From positions 1,052,001-1,116,000 of the forward strand of contig NZ_CP047242.1 in NCBI RefSeq assembly GCF_009856605.1: DNA of 64,000 bases, in the 5' to 3' direction. The notes beneath the pieces are model-generated. The model did no database searches. It was not told the DNA's origin and saw nothing but the letters and a program-made list of their open reading frames with translations. Within the stretch, counting starts at the first letter, position 1. Each line of letters starts with the position of its first letter. The position numbers were made by a program, and so were the translations under genes. This DNA is from Trichormus variabilis 0441. Lineage in GTDB: Bacteria; Cyanobacteriota; Cyanobacteriia; Cyanobacteriales; Nostocaceae. Shown here piece after piece: positions 55,523 to 64,000 of the stretch.

Positions 55523-55566
55523 CAACAGACGGAGGTATACAACATATTGTGTCCCTCTGTCTGTTG
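55523..55566 (+). terminator. probable terminator hairpin
   Basis: CAACAGACGGAGG at 55523-55535 and CCCTCTGTCTGTTG at 55553-55566 form a long stem with one bulge. The following TTAGCTGTTTT is only weakly T-rich, so termination rather than attenuation is likely but not certain. Confidence 0.55.
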
Positions 55567-55870
55567 TTAGCTGTTTTGGATCTGGTTTGATACCTCCCTT
55601 GTGGGTAGAGTTTTTTATCCGCCCAGGTTAAGCTAACAAGAATCAAAACAGATGCTTATAGCCAAGATGATGTTACCCAAGGATATATAAACTAATATTG
55701 ATTAATGCTGCATTTTCTTTTTTAATTGTGTTATGAAATACAAATTTTATACTTAGTTTTGTAGCATTTGCCCATTCTCAGCAATAGGGTTACATCCAAC
55801 CGTAAATATTTCCACAGGCATCGCACCATTTTTAAGTACATAGTTAAGATAATTTAAGCAACCCCCGTCA
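55567..55870. other. intergenic stretch upstream of the AbrB-type membrane protein gene
   Basis: 304 bases of AT-rich DNA with no gene or repeat recognised; the promoter of the following gene probably lies here. Confidence 0.4.
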
Positions 55871-57064
55871 ATGAATCAAAGTTTAAGTATTAGTCCTACC
55901 CAGAAGGAAACCAATAACGCCAGTCCTCTAATCGCCAAATTGCAGTTAATTGTCAAGCAGATTATCGTCCTCACTATAGAAATGCTGCTAGCATTACCTC
56001 TGGGTTGGGCATTAACAAAATTGCATTTTGGCGGAATTTCTTGGATATTTGGGGGAATTGCCGCCGGAACAGCAGTTCTGCAAGGATGCCGAGTTTTTTA
56101 TAACTATTCTCCCCAGCCTAATCGCGTCGCCAGAAAAGTAGGAATGGGACTAGTCGGACTGACGGTTGGTGCATCAAATGCCAATAGTAATCTAGTTAGT
56201 CTTGTTTCGGGAATTCCTATATTTATTTTTCTCACCTTATTCTTGCTGTTATCTGGTATTGGCATTGGCTATATCTACTCCCGCTTAAGTAAAACCAACA
56301 TATTAACGGCAATGTTGGCTACAGTTCCTGGCGGTGTAGGTGTCATGTCATCGATCGCCGCCGACTATAATCGTAATGTCACATTAGTAGCACTAGTACA
56401 GGCGATTCGTGTTACTTCCGTAGTCCTACTCATTCCCTTTATTGCTAGAACATCCGTTGGTGGTTATTTGAATTCATCCACACTTCCAGTTAAAGGAGTG
56501 TTAATCGATTTTGCCGCATCACAACTGGGATTATTGGCAGTTGTGCTGGTACTCACAGGAATCATTGTTTATCTAGCAATAACATTTAAGATTCCGGCCG
56601 GAGAGTTTTTTGGTGCATTAGTTCTGGGTGCAACATTCAACTCTGTGCTAGATTACTTGCCTTTTGTCAGTCATATTCACTTCCATCCCCCACTATTGGT
56701 GAATATTATCGGTCAAATGCTCCTGGGAATAACCATTGGTGAATATTGGGGGGAAAAACCTAATTTTGGTAAAAAAACCGTAGGTTACGCCTTGATGTCT
56801 GTATTCATGACCTTGGTTGCAGGAGCGATCGCTGCTACTCTAGCTATGCAGTTATCCTCATGGGACTGGTTGACTTGTTTATTAGTCACAGCGCCAGGCG
56901 GATCAGCAGAAATGATACTAGTTTCCTTAAGCTTAAATCACAATGTGGAAGTCGTCACAACAGGCCATTTAGTGAGGCTGATAGCCATTAACAGTTCTTT
57001 ACCATTGTGGCTATTTTTATTCCGTCACTTTGATGGATTACGGGAAGCTAAAGCGACAAAATAG
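55871..57064 (+). CDS. AbrB-type membrane protein (PF05145 family)
   Basis: 397 aa, nine or ten membrane segments. Landmarks: LPLGWALTKLHFGGISWIFGGIAAGTAVLQG, VPGGVGVMSSIAADYNRNV, and TAPGGSAEMILVSLSLNHNVEVV near the C-terminus, the repeated GG motifs of this family. Despite its name it has no link to the AbrB regulator; the fold looks like a transporter or membrane enzyme. Function unknown. Confidence 0.8.
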   Translation: MNQSLSISPTQKETNNASPLIAKLQLIVKQIIVLTIEMLLALPLGWALTKLHFGGISWIFGGIAAGTAVLQGCRVFYNYSPQPNRVARKVGMGLVGLTVGASNANSNLVSLVSGIPIFIFLTLFLLLSGIGIGYIYSRLSKTNILTAMLATVPGGVGVMSSIAADYNRNVTLVALVQAIRVTSVVLLIPFIARTSVGGYLNSSTLPVKGVLIDFAASQLGLLAVVLVLTGIIVYLAITFKIPAGEFFGALVLGATFNSVLDYLPFVSHIHFHPPLLVNIIGQMLLGITIGEYWGEKPNFGKKTVGYALMSVFMTLVAGAIAATLAMQLSSWDWLTCLLVTAPGGSAEMILVSLSLNHNVEVVTTGHLVRLIAINSSLPLWLFLFRHFDGLREAKATK

Positions 57065-57181
57065 AACATTAAATAATTATTTACCGAGGATTCAGCACTA
57101 ACTACTATTTCCGCCTTGGGCTAATACCATCTATACTATGTACTTAAAATTTGATAATCAAATTTAAGTAGACGCAAAGCT

Positions 57182-57391
57182 ATGATTTCTCATGATAGGG
57201 ATGCAACTTCCGTTGTAAATCAACTGCTGCGACAAATCAAAATTAAAGAAAATCAACTGAAAATTGCCCAAGAATCTAATATGCTCTATGTAGCACAAGC
57301 ATTAGAGACACAGTTGCTAGAATTGCGATCGCAATTATCTGAACCGCCAGACCCGGAATTTCAAGCATTGATGAGTTTATTAGACGATTAA
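57182..57391 (+). CDS. small coiled-coil protein
   Basis: 69 aa, one long amphipathic helix (VVNQLLRQIKIKENQLKIAQESNMLYVAQALETQLLELRSQL). No family recognised. A short gap of 21 bases to the DUF1838 gene suggests cotranscription. Confidence 0.55.
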   Translation: MISHDRDATSVVNQLLRQIKIKENQLKIAQESNMLYVAQALETQLLELRSQLSEPPDPEFQALMSLLDD

Positions 57392-57412
57392 ATTTAGTGG
57401 TTAAACAAGTTA

Positions 57413-58228
57413 ATGGTTGCCCAAATCCAAGAACTAGATGCACTGCATTGGGTGAAAACTCGCTCTTCCCTCGACCCTAATCAATCCACATTCCTCACCT
57501 GGACAGGGAAAATTTATGCCTTCATTCCAGGAGAAAAAAGAAAACTCCTATTTAAAATGGTGGGAGTCAGCGTTAGTCGATGTTTACCTACAGATGAGGG
57601 GAACTGGGATTTTACCTCTAGGGAACTCACCTATTACTTAAACCCAGAAAACGACGAGATTTTACGTAAATGGGAAAATCCTTGGACAGGGGAGACAGTT
57701 CCAGTTCTCCATGTCGCCAATAATCCCGTACAAGGTCACTTTCAAGGTAAATTCCCGGCTCAAGTAGAGGGAGAAACGACAACCTTTGTATTTGATATCT
57801 TTCCTACATACCCCAACCCCCTCGCCGAAGAAACACAATTTGCTGAATATAGCCCCTATCCCACTTATCAAGCCGCCGAATTATTTAAACTCACTGTCCC
57901 CACCGCAGATTTATTTAACGCAGAATTGCCAGCAGTTTCTCAGCTAAGACTGAGTTGGGATAGAATCGGTCAATGGTTGCCTTGGATGAAAATGGGCGAT
58001 CGCCCAGGTAATCTTATCTATAGTGCTTTTGGCAGTAAAGTTAACGGTTTAACAGAATTACCCCACATACTACAAGAGGAAATTAATACCCGCGTTCCTT
58101 TATATAAACAAGCCCCAAAAACATTCTCAGACGGCGAAGACATGACCTCTTGGCTATACTTCCAAAAGCACTTTCAGGCTTACCTAGCAGGCGACATCTT
58201 TCCCCTCCCCGCAGATGAAGAAGTGTGA
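57413..58228 (+). CDS. DUF1838 family protein
   Basis: 271 aa. GKIYAFIPGEKRKLLFKMVGVSVSRCLP, ELTYYLNPENDEILRKWENPWTGETVPVLHVANNPVQG and PGNLIYSAFGSKVNGLTELP are the hallmarks of DUF1838, found beside dehydrogenase/oxygenase genes. Function unknown. It precedes an SDR gene on the same strand by about 60 bases, possibly a two-gene metabolic unit. Confidence 0.83.
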   Translation: MVAQIQELDALHWVKTRSSLDPNQSTFLTWTGKIYAFIPGEKRKLLFKMVGVSVSRCLPTDEGNWDFTSRELTYYLNPENDEILRKWENPWTGETVPVLHVANNPVQGHFQGKFPAQVEGETTTFVFDIFPTYPNPLAEETQFAEYSPYPTYQAAELFKLTVPTADLFNAELPAVSQLRLSWDRIGQWLPWMKMGDRPGNLIYSAFGSKVNGLTELPHILQEEINTRVPLYKQAPKTFSDGEDMTSWLYFQKHFQAYLAGDIFPLPADEEV

Positions 58229-58290
58229 AGCAGGAGGAAGAATATCTTACTCCAGACTCAGCAGTCAACTGTCAATCGTCAACAAACAAT

Positions 58291-59274
58291 ATGAAACTCC
58301 TAGAGGGGAAAGTGTCCCTAGTTACTGGCGCTACACGCGGTCTTGGTAAGGGAATTGCTATAGGACTCGGTGAAGCTGGGGCAATTGTCTACATTACCGG
58401 ACGTAGACTGGATAGTAACTCAACTTCTAGCAACGATGTTTCAGGTAGTCTTAATGACACTAAAAGAGCCGTTGAAGAAGCCGGTGGTATATGTATTCCC
58501 GTACAAGTAGACCACAGCAACGACGAGCAGGTACGTTTACTCTTTGAACGTATCCAAAACGAACAAAACGGACAGCTTGATTTATTAGTTAACAATGCTT
58601 ACTCCGGAGTGCAAGCATTAACCAATGCTCAGGGAAAACCCTTTTGGGAGAATGCACCCAATCTCTGGGATGCTTGTAACAATGTTGGGTTGCGTAGCCA
58701 CTATATAGCCAGTGTTTATGCTGCCCAAATGATGTCCAAACGCCAACAGGGATTGATCTGTACGATTTCCTCCTGGGGCGGGATGGCTTATCTATTCGGT
58801 GCAGCTTATGGCACAGGTAAGGCAGGATGCGATCGCCTAGCGGCTGATATGGCAGTAGAATTGCAACCTTATAATATAACCTCCCTCTCCATCTGGCCAG
58901 GTATTGTTGGCACTGAACTTTTTTCCCGCCTCGCCTCAGAAATGAGCGACAATCACACAAATGACGGAAAAATTTCGGCGTTGGCGGAGCGTTACAATTG
59001 GGAAACTCCCCTACTCACAGGTAGAGTGATAGCTAAACTCGCTTCCCAGACAAATGTCATTAATCGTACAGGACGCGTCCAAGTTGTTGCGGAACTAGCA
59101 AAACAATATCGTCTTGTAGATCAAGAAGGCAATTTACCTGTGTCACTCCGCTCTCTACGTTTTCTCATACCCTTAGTATTACCCGCATTAAGAAAGCATT
59201 CCTGGCTCATACCAGATATTAAAATCCCTTGGTCAATACTATTACTAAGTGTCCTCAAATCACCTAAGACTTAA
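58291..59274 (+). CDS. short-chain dehydrogenase/reductase
   Basis: 327 aa from ATG 58291; an earlier ATG at 58225 lies in repeat-like CAACTGTCAA DNA. Nucleotide motif TGATRGLGKGIAIGLGEAGA, NNAYSGV, IS-SWGG catalytic Ser and YGTGKAGCD (YxxxK). Resembles DHRS1-type dehydrogenases. Substrate unknown; position after DUF1838 may point to a shared substrate. Confidence 0.88.
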   Translation: MKLLEGKVSLVTGATRGLGKGIAIGLGEAGAIVYITGRRLDSNSTSSNDVSGSLNDTKRAVEEAGGICIPVQVDHSNDEQVRLLFERIQNEQNGQLDLLVNNAYSGVQALTNAQGKPFWENAPNLWDACNNVGLRSHYIASVYAAQMMSKRQQGLICTISSWGGMAYLFGAAYGTGKAGCDRLAADMAVELQPYNITSLSIWPGIVGTELFSRLASEMSDNHTNDGKISALAERYNWETPLLTGRVIAKLASQTNVINRTGRVQVVAELAKQYRLVDQEGNLPVSLRSLRFLIPLVLPALRKHSWLIPDIKIPWSILLLSVLKSPKT

Positions 59275-59292
59275 ACCTGTTGACTATTAGCT

Positions 59293-59499
59293 TTATTCAT
59301 TAGCCGGACTTGATATTACGTCTCCAACCTCAAAAACTTGTCCCGCCACCGTCACGCGATCGCTTAATACTAATTTTCGTCCCCGTCGAGTTTCAACCGC
59401 ACCATTAACTTTGACATCACCATCCATAATCATCAGCTTGGCTTGCCCTCCAGTCGGAGCTATACCGACTAACTTCAAAAACTGATCTAGTTTAATCAT
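59293..59499 (-). CDS. S4-domain RNA-binding protein (YbcJ-like)
   Basis: 68 aa from ATG 59499; a longer reading from 59601 adds an unlikely 34 residues overlapping the next gene. IKLDQFLKLVGIAPTGGQAKLMIMDGDVKVNG and ETRRGRKLVLSDRVTV form an S4 fold. YbcJ-type proteins bind structured RNA, possibly tRNA or rRNA. Confidence 0.88.
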   Translation of the reverse strand: MIKLDQFLKLVGIAPTGGQAKLMIMDGDVKVNGAVETRRGRKLVLSDRVTVAGQVFEVGDVISSPANE

Positions 59500-59578
59500 G
59501 CTGATTAGAATTAATTTATCCCTAAAAAACGAGGACAGGTGCAAACACCCATCCCACAAATATACAACACCTAAGTTT

Positions 59579-60016
59579 TTAAGCCTTTGTGTATTTATCA
59601 ATTAATTTAGCAAAATCTGGCACTGCTTCCTCTACGTGTTGCTTGGCAGAACCACGAAATTTATCATAAGTTCCCCGCACAATTTGCCGCTTCGAGTCCT
59701 TGACCCTAGCATCCGTAATGCTAAGTAGTGCATCAGCAGTACGAGAGCGACTCTCCACCAAATACCCAACGGCATCGCCCTTCTGCACACCCTCACTCCA
59801 AATCGGATCAAGCGCCTCAAAACACTGTGGTAGGAGCTGCTCCACTACATGGGGTATATATCCAGGCTTGATCCCCTTCAGTGCGGCAAAAGCAGTCTTC
59901 AAGGTTATACCGCTTATGCCCGACTTGGAAGCGAGTTGTGCTTCTATCATATTGCAGCAATCCTCCACAACCAGAGCCTTTTTCTCTGGGTTCAAGAGTC
60001 CGTCACTAAGTCCCAT
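59579..60016 (-). CDS. conserved hypothetical protein (DUF6918-like)
   Basis: 145 aa, helical. GLSDGLLNPEKKALVVEDCCNMIEAQLASKSGISGITLKTAFAALKGIKPGYIPHVVEQLL, and VEEAVPDFAKLIDKYT at the C-terminus; similar patterns occur in actinobacteria and cyanobacteria. Function unknown. ATG 60016 with GGAGTGAAATG. Confidence 0.7.
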   Translation of the reverse strand: MGLSDGLLNPEKKALVVEDCCNMIEAQLASKSGISGITLKTAFAALKGIKPGYIPHVVEQLLPQCFEALDPIWSEGVQKGDAVGYLVESRSRTADALLSITDARVKDSKRQIVRGTYDKFRGSAKQHVEEAVPDFAKLIDKYTKA

Positions 60017-60333
60017 TTCACTCCTCTTTGTTCGGTATCAAAGTACTTGATGTTAATTCAATTATTTTTCCTACTGAGCAGGAAATTACAGAAAATACTA
60101 TCAGATTGGTGATCACTTAACTTAAGTTCGACGGAACCTAACCCCAAAGACTTCCACGCCAGGGAAGGCTGCTCAAAATCTCTAATTGAGTACCAAAAAA
60201 TCAGGGTTTTAAGCCTCTCCCCGCATCGGTGAAAGATACCCTGCGGGTACTCCTGCGGAGAACTCGTAGAGTAGCAAGCTATGGAGAAAGATTCTTCCAA
60301 ATTTATTGAACTCACGTTTATATCCAAAAAATC
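60017..60333. other. intergenic stretch with GC-rich repeat
   Basis: Between the DUF6918-like gene and the CadD-like gene. A GC-rich repeat (60228-60285: TACCCTGCGGGTACTCCTGC, GAACTCGTAGAGTAG) is the only recognisable content. Confidence 0.45.
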
Positions 60334-60996
60334 CTAAATTTTTATACTCATTAGTAAACTAAATGTGCCTCTTTCATACATAATAAATAAACCCAACGCA
60401 ATCAAGATAAAAGGTATAAAAGTTTTGCCATGAAGGCTTAAAACATAAGCGATAGGGGCTTGACGACTTAAAAGATCAGCAGTAACACACCAGATGCCAA
60501 CCATGAAAAAAAATACCCCTAAAATCACTCCCAATGTCACCAGATTTTGTCCAGCAAATAAAGGAATATAAATACTAATATTGTCACCGCCGTTAGCAAC
60601 AGTTACTGCTGCCACCTTATATACTTGAGGATGCAAAATACTACATATAAAAGCTAATATAGGATGAGCAGGTGAAGACCCTTTTAAATCTGTAGTTACA
60701 GCTTGAATTTGGGTATTTTCCTGCTCTTTTGTAACTAATTGTTTGATGCCAATTATTATAGGTAAAATTCCTAATAATCCTATGAATTCTCGCTGCACAA
60801 ATAAGCCACCAAAAAAACCTGGCAAGCTAGCTAAAATGATAATTGAAAAACCAAGGAAATGACCGACCCAAATATGCGATCGCCGAAAATTCGCATCTAC
60901 CTGTGAGAACAGTAGCAGTAAAATAATAATATCATCGATATTTGTGGCTGCAAAGGCAACCAGACTTTCCGTAAAAGCCGTTACTAGCTGATTCAT
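60334..60996 (-). CDS. CadD-family cadmium-type membrane transporter
   Basis: 220 aa with about six membrane segments. AFAATNIDDIIILLLLFSQVD at the N-terminus, with Asp residues in the first helix, and GGDNISIYIPLFA later match the CadD family, named for cadmium resistance. The actual ion is not known here. ATG 60996. Confidence 0.83.
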   Translation of the reverse strand: MNQLVTAFTESLVAFAATNIDDIIILLLLFSQVDANFRRSHIWVGHFLGFSIIILASLPGFFGGLFVQREFIGLLGILPIIIGIKQLVTKEQENTQIQAVTTDLKGSSPAHPILAFICSILHPQVYKVAAVTVANGGDNISIYIPLFAGQNLVTLGVILGVFFFMVGIWCVTADLLSRQAPIAYVLSLHGKTFIPFILIALGLFIMYERGTFSLLMSIKI

Positions 60997-61300
60997 GCTA
61001 AATTATTAAAAATTAAAAAAGGCAGTAGCCTATGACTTCGCCGAAGGCTAGGCGGGAGAGTGATTACTCTAAATTCACCGTGCCAATTGCCATTATTTGC
61101 CAACAGTAACTTAGTATTTTTTGTAATTATCTACTCGTTTTTCACACTTTTATCAATTTGGTGTAATATTGCGTACAAATTAATTTATCAGAAAACAATA
61201 ACTAATACTTTAACTTTTTATGTTAGACAGATTGAGCTTTTCATGCTAGTAAAATTTGGGGTTTTTATTTCTTAAGTCAAGCCTGCAATTGGGACAAATT

Positions 61301-61403
61301 ATACCAATTTGAAAAAAGAATGCGACAAATCAACCATCTGTAGAGACGCGATTTATCGCGTCTTCACCCAAGGATGTGTTGCAGTCATTAATTGAATTGG
61401 TAT
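61301..61403. repeat. inverted-repeat element, 103 bp
   Basis: ATACCAATT at 61301-61309 and AATTGGTAT at 61395-61403, enclosing AGACGCGATTTATCGCGTCT (61344-61363), a near-perfect palindrome. These words recur as small palindromic repeats in Nostoc genomes. No ORF. Confidence 0.6.
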
Positions 61404-61475
61404 TAGCTAGTATTGCCAGTAAGAATATGCGGCGATTAAGCTTACCCTTACGGAAGAAAGGAAGCGATAAAAGTC

Positions 61476-61495
61476 AAAAAGCCTATAGAATAGGC
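61476..61495 (-). terminator. Rho-independent terminator of the pentapeptide gene
   Basis: GCCTAT-AGA-ATAGGC with a run of A on its left, so on the minus strand it is a stem followed by TTTTTG, about 45 bases past the stop at 61539. Confidence 0.75.
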
Positions 61496-61538
61496 TTCTC
61501 ATCGATTGTCAACAACTTGCTGTACTAGTTGTTTTAAA

Positions 61539-62345
61539 CTAATCATGCCTGGAAGAGTCAGGCATAATTGTTTCTTGAAGATTGACTCCATTAAGGTTAG
61601 CACCTTTCAAATTAGCCCCTCTAAGATTAGCCCCACTCAGATTAGCCCCAGCTAAATTAGCACTGGTGAGATTAGCCCAGGCTAAGTCAGCGCCTCTCAA
61701 GTCAGCTGCGGTTAAATTTGCCCGGAATAGGTATGCACCTCCTAGATGTGCTTTATGTAGATTAGCTTTGTAGAAGTTGGCTTTGTAAAGGTAAGCTCCC
61801 ATCACTTCTGCTTGATATAGATTTGCCTCGCTGAAATCGGCCGCAATGAGATTAGCAGCGATAAGATTCGCAAAACAAAGGTTAGAGCGGATGAGCTTTG
61901 CTCCAGCCAAATCAGCATCTCTCAAATCAGCACTACTGAAGTCAGTACCAATTAAGTTAGCCTCCGCCACAATAGCACCCCGGAGATTGGCTCCACTAAA
62001 ATCAGCACCAATGAAATGAGCATGGCTTAAATCTGCTTGTGTAAGTATCGATTGACTCAAGTTAGCCACACTAAAATTAGCTGCACTCAAGTTAGCTTCA
62101 CTGATTTTTGCTTGATAGAGGTTGGCGCTACTGAGGTCAGCACCACTGAGGTTAGCACGTACAAGCAGAGCATGACTTAAGTCCACTCGGCTTAAGTTAG
62201 TACCTTCGAGATTTGCGCCCCTGAGGTTATTTTCTTGTAAGTTTGCGGTGCTGAGGTCTGGTTCAATTTGCGGATTTTCTTGTCTCCACTCAATCCATCT
62301 CACTGCACCTGCTCGTAATAAAGCTAGATGCTCTAGATTTGCCAT
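61539..62345 (-). CDS. pentapeptide-repeat protein
   Basis: 268 aa. Begins MANLEHLALLRAGAVRWIEWRQENP (short cap), then at least 35 A(N/D)LxX repeats such as ANLRGA, ADLSSA, ANLYQA up to the end, forming a right-handed beta-helix. Start ATG 62345 has GGAGAGA 4 bases before it; the longer reading to 62372 overlaps ccmP by 17 bases and lacks a site. Immediately follows ccmP (10-base gap), likely the same operon. Function unknown. Confidence 0.88.
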   Translation of the reverse strand: MANLEHLALLRAGAVRWIEWRQENPQIEPDLSTANLQENNLRGANLEGTNLSRVDLSHALLVRANLSGADLSSANLYQAKISEANLSAANFSVANLSQSILTQADLSHAHFIGADFSGANLRGAIVAEANLIGTDFSSADLRDADLAGAKLIRSNLCFANLIAANLIAADFSEANLYQAEVMGAYLYKANFYKANLHKAHLGGAYLFRANLTAADLRGADLAWANLTSANLAGANLSGANLRGANLKGANLNGVNLQETIMPDSSRHD

Positions 62346-62355
62346 TGTCTCTCCT

Positions 62356-62997
62356 TTACTCCTGGCGACCACTTGGGGAATTGCTCCGGCCAGCTACGCT
62401 TTCTATGGCTGCTCTCGCTCCCGCCGCACCTGCGAGAATATCCCTTTCTTGCCCACCTAAATACAACCTGCCAAAACTACCGACAGCTTGAACTTCTAGA
62501 ATGTTAATTGAAGCTGCTTTCTCGGCTTCATTAGCGGCTAGAGCAGCATAAGCAGCAGGCTCAACCTCTAATACATATAGAGTCTGTCCGGCTAGTAGTA
62601 GCTGTCCTCGTCGCGTCCGGTTGATCAGTTGGGTTTGGTAAGCATCTATATTCCTGATAATCTGGCTGGAAACAATTCGCGGTTTAATACACTCTTCTCT
62701 TTTGACTCCAAGAGCTGCCAAAATCGCTTGACCAGCAGCCCGCGTTTCGCCTTGGGAGCCTGAATGTACTTCCAATAGACCGTATAGTCTCTCAACTACT
62801 TGTACTCCAGGGCGGACAGAGGCGGCTTTGAGGGCTATATCGGTAATTTTATTAATCTCGATACCAGGAGAGATTTCAATCCACAGTGATGTATCTCCTG
62901 GTAATGGCAAGAAACCTTGGGCTACTGTTCCTATATAGGCCGCGTGTTGTGGTTGCAGGCTGTCGAGAAATACGAAACTGCGTAGTTCTATTCCCAA
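62356..62997 (-). CDS. ccmP: carboxysome shell protein CcmP (tandem BMC domains)
   Basis: 213 aa, the exact family size. [46 protein letters not shown] and the second half [58 protein letters not shown] are characteristic. Trimers stack face to face with a large gated pore for metabolites in the beta-carboxysome shell. TTG 62997 is supported by GGAGAG 7 bases upstream. First gene of a unit with the pentapeptide protein; located away from the main ccm cluster, as usual. Confidence 0.95.
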   Translation of the reverse strand: MGIELRSFVFLDSLQPQHAAYIGTVAQGFLPLPGDTSLWIEISPGIEINKITDIALKAASVRPGVQVVERLYGLLEVHSGSQGETRAAGQAILAALGVKREECIKPRIVSSQIIRNIDAYQTQLINRTRRGQLLLAGQTLYVLEVEPAAYAALAANEAEKAASINILEVQAVGSFGRLYLGGQERDILAGAAGARAAIESVAGRSNSPSGRQE

Positions 62998-63198
62998 GGT
63001 GATGCTCTCCAGTCATGAGGTTAAAGTAATATTTCGCAATATATGAATGTAACTTAAAACTACCATAAGGCTAGTACTACCTTTCAGAATCATCCCAGGA
63101 ATTACACGCATTAATTACTTTAACTACTGAGTATTTTGATATTAATTCATCACAAAAGCTACAATAATGTTCATATTAATTAATATTTAGCTGCGGCG

Positions 63199-63894
63199 AT
63201 GCTGAGACTAATTACTGACTTCGACGGCCCAATTATGGATGTTTCCGAAAGGTACTACCGTGTGTACCTATTCTGTTTACAGAAAACCCAACATCCAGGC
63301 CAGCCAGTACGGCAATTATCTAAAGCAGAATTTTGGCAGATGAAGCGTCAGCACGTTCCGGAAAAAGAAATTGCCCTAATTTCTGGTTTAGATGCAGTGC
63401 AAGCACAAGAATTTTCTCAATTGCGCCGTCAAACAGTGCATACAGAACCTTACTTTCAGTATGACATTCCTATCCCTGGCGCTTTAGACGTTTTGTTAAA
63501 GGTGCAACAAGTTGGGGTGGATTTAGTCGTCATGACCATGCGTCGAGTTTGGGAACTAGACTATGCTTTCCAAAAATATGATTTAGGTCAATTCTTCCCA
63601 GAAAATCGCTGTTATTGTCTCAGTAACGACTATGTGAAAACCCGTGACATTGACGATAAACCTCTGTTAATGCAAAGAGCATTAGCCGAATTACCACCCG
63701 CAGCTGATACTTGGATGGTGGGAGATACAGAAGCCGACATTACGGCGGCGAAACAACATGGTGTTAAGGTGATTGCTGTAGAATCTGGTATCCGCGATCG
63801 CACTCAATTACAACAATATCACCCTGATTTAATTGTGCAGAATCTGAGTGCTGCTGTAGATATTATTTTAGAATCTTCGGTTGTGAAAATCTAA
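63199..63894 (+). CDS. HAD-superfamily phosphatase
   Basis: 231 aa. Motif I DFDGPIMDVSERYY (nucleophile Asp about 7 followed by DGP), motif III-like MRRVWELDYAF, and motif IV VGDTEADITAAKQ. Probable phosphatase with a cap of four helices. Substrate unknown. ATG 63199. Divergent from ccmP; 200-base promoter interval. Confidence 0.87.
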   Translation: MLRLITDFDGPIMDVSERYYRVYLFCLQKTQHPGQPVRQLSKAEFWQMKRQHVPEKEIALISGLDAVQAQEFSQLRRQTVHTEPYFQYDIPIPGALDVLLKVQQVGVDLVVMTMRRVWELDYAFQKYDLGQFFPENRCYCLSNDYVKTRDIDDKPLLMQRALAELPPAADTWMVGDTEADITAAKQHGVKVIAVESGIRDRTQLQQYHPDLIVQNLSAAVDIILESSVVKI

Positions 63895-63899
63895 ATTAA

Positions 63900-63930
63900 A
63901 AACCCCTACCTATCCAGGAAGGGGTCAGAT
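63900..63930 (+). terminator. possible terminator after HAD gene
   Basis: ACCCCT ... AAGGGGT (about 63902-63927) stem; lacks a clear T-run, so weak. Confidence 0.35.
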
Positions 63931-64000
63931 TTGGAAATATTCGGGTTGTTTTTCTTGCAAATCTGAACCGAGTTAGCGTAGAAAACTGCTAATCAACCAC

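Larger units (their letters stand above)
60997..61538. other. intergenic stretch with inverted-repeat element
   Basis: AT-rich DNA with a GC-rich repeat at 61021-61055 (GCAGTAGCCTATGACTTCGC), an inverted-repeat element at 61301-61403 and a terminator at 61476-61495. The 71-codon frame at 61060 lacks coding features. Confidence 0.45.

Noticed and set aside
61582..61773. 63-codon frame of LAPLRLAP-type repeats
   Set aside because: Mirror of the pentapeptide repeats on the other strand.

Overview
The window comes from the chromosome of a filamentous, heterocyst-forming cyanobacterium of the Nostoc/Anabaena group. The evidence is dense HIP1 octamers (GCGATCGC), heptameric AATTCAA/TTTTGAA and CCCCAATC-type short tandem repeats, a tandem-BMC carboxysome protein (CcmP), a HetP-family differentiation protein, a recombinase resembling the heterocyst excisases XisA/XisC, and many cyanobacterial small proteins of unknown function. 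Housekeeping genes (gltX, tRNA-Asp, rsmA/ksgA, ispE, metK, trpEG, trpC) argue against a plasmid.

Layout. 0-7 kb: end of a cysteine desulfurase gene, a lipoprotein PLD-type nuclease with a helix-hairpin-helix tail, gluconokinase and sfsA, a 2-oxoglutarate/Fe(II) dioxygenase, gltX and tRNA-Asp. 7-12 kb: two tandem Ser/Thr kinases sharing an uncharacterised C-terminal domain, and a phytase-like esterase. 12-15 kb: RecB/RNase H-like nuclease divergent from a class V aminotransferase. 15-18 kb: an accessory patch with a SMI1/KNR4-HEAT protein, a DUF4303-like protein and a MazEF-type toxin-antitoxin pair whose toxin carries an unusual insertion. 18-24 kb: glycosyltransferase, a small membrane-protein gene broken by one in-frame stop, YjbQ, Nif3 and small cyanobacterial proteins, one with a perfect CRP-type site upstream.

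24-30 kb: beta-CASP metallo-hydrolase, a 40-residue membrane protein that may be NdhP, then a ParA gene with four operator-like repeats, a ribbon-helix-helix partner, a GerMN-type lipoprotein and a XisA/XisC-like tyrosine recombinase; this looks like the core of an old integrated element. 30-37 kb: a five-PAS histidine kinase, rsmA, ispE, a DUF3082 protein and a response regulator with an AraC output domain. 37-45 kb: a 1.8-kb gene-free AT-rich stretch, fused trpEG, a hetP homologue, an IS5-family insertion sequence, trpC and a TPR protein, with a truncated substrate-binding-protein gene. 45-50 kb: DUF2294 protein, a lone receiver domain, and a FecCD/FecE-type ABC importer beside an atypical SAM synthetase. 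50-64 kb: Ca2+-type P-ATPase, PPOX-like protein, AbrB-type membrane protein, DUF1838 protein with an SDR, S4 RNA-binding protein, CadD-like transporter, pentapeptide-repeat protein, CcmP and a HAD phosphatase.

Intergenic DNA is full of non-autonomous repeats: two 141-bp copies of a MITE with TA ends, several inverted-repeat elements, GC-rich interspersed repeats and tandem arrays. In several places they reach into coding sequence and supply stop codons or C-terminal residues. All protein assignments come from reading motifs in the translations; no database search was run.
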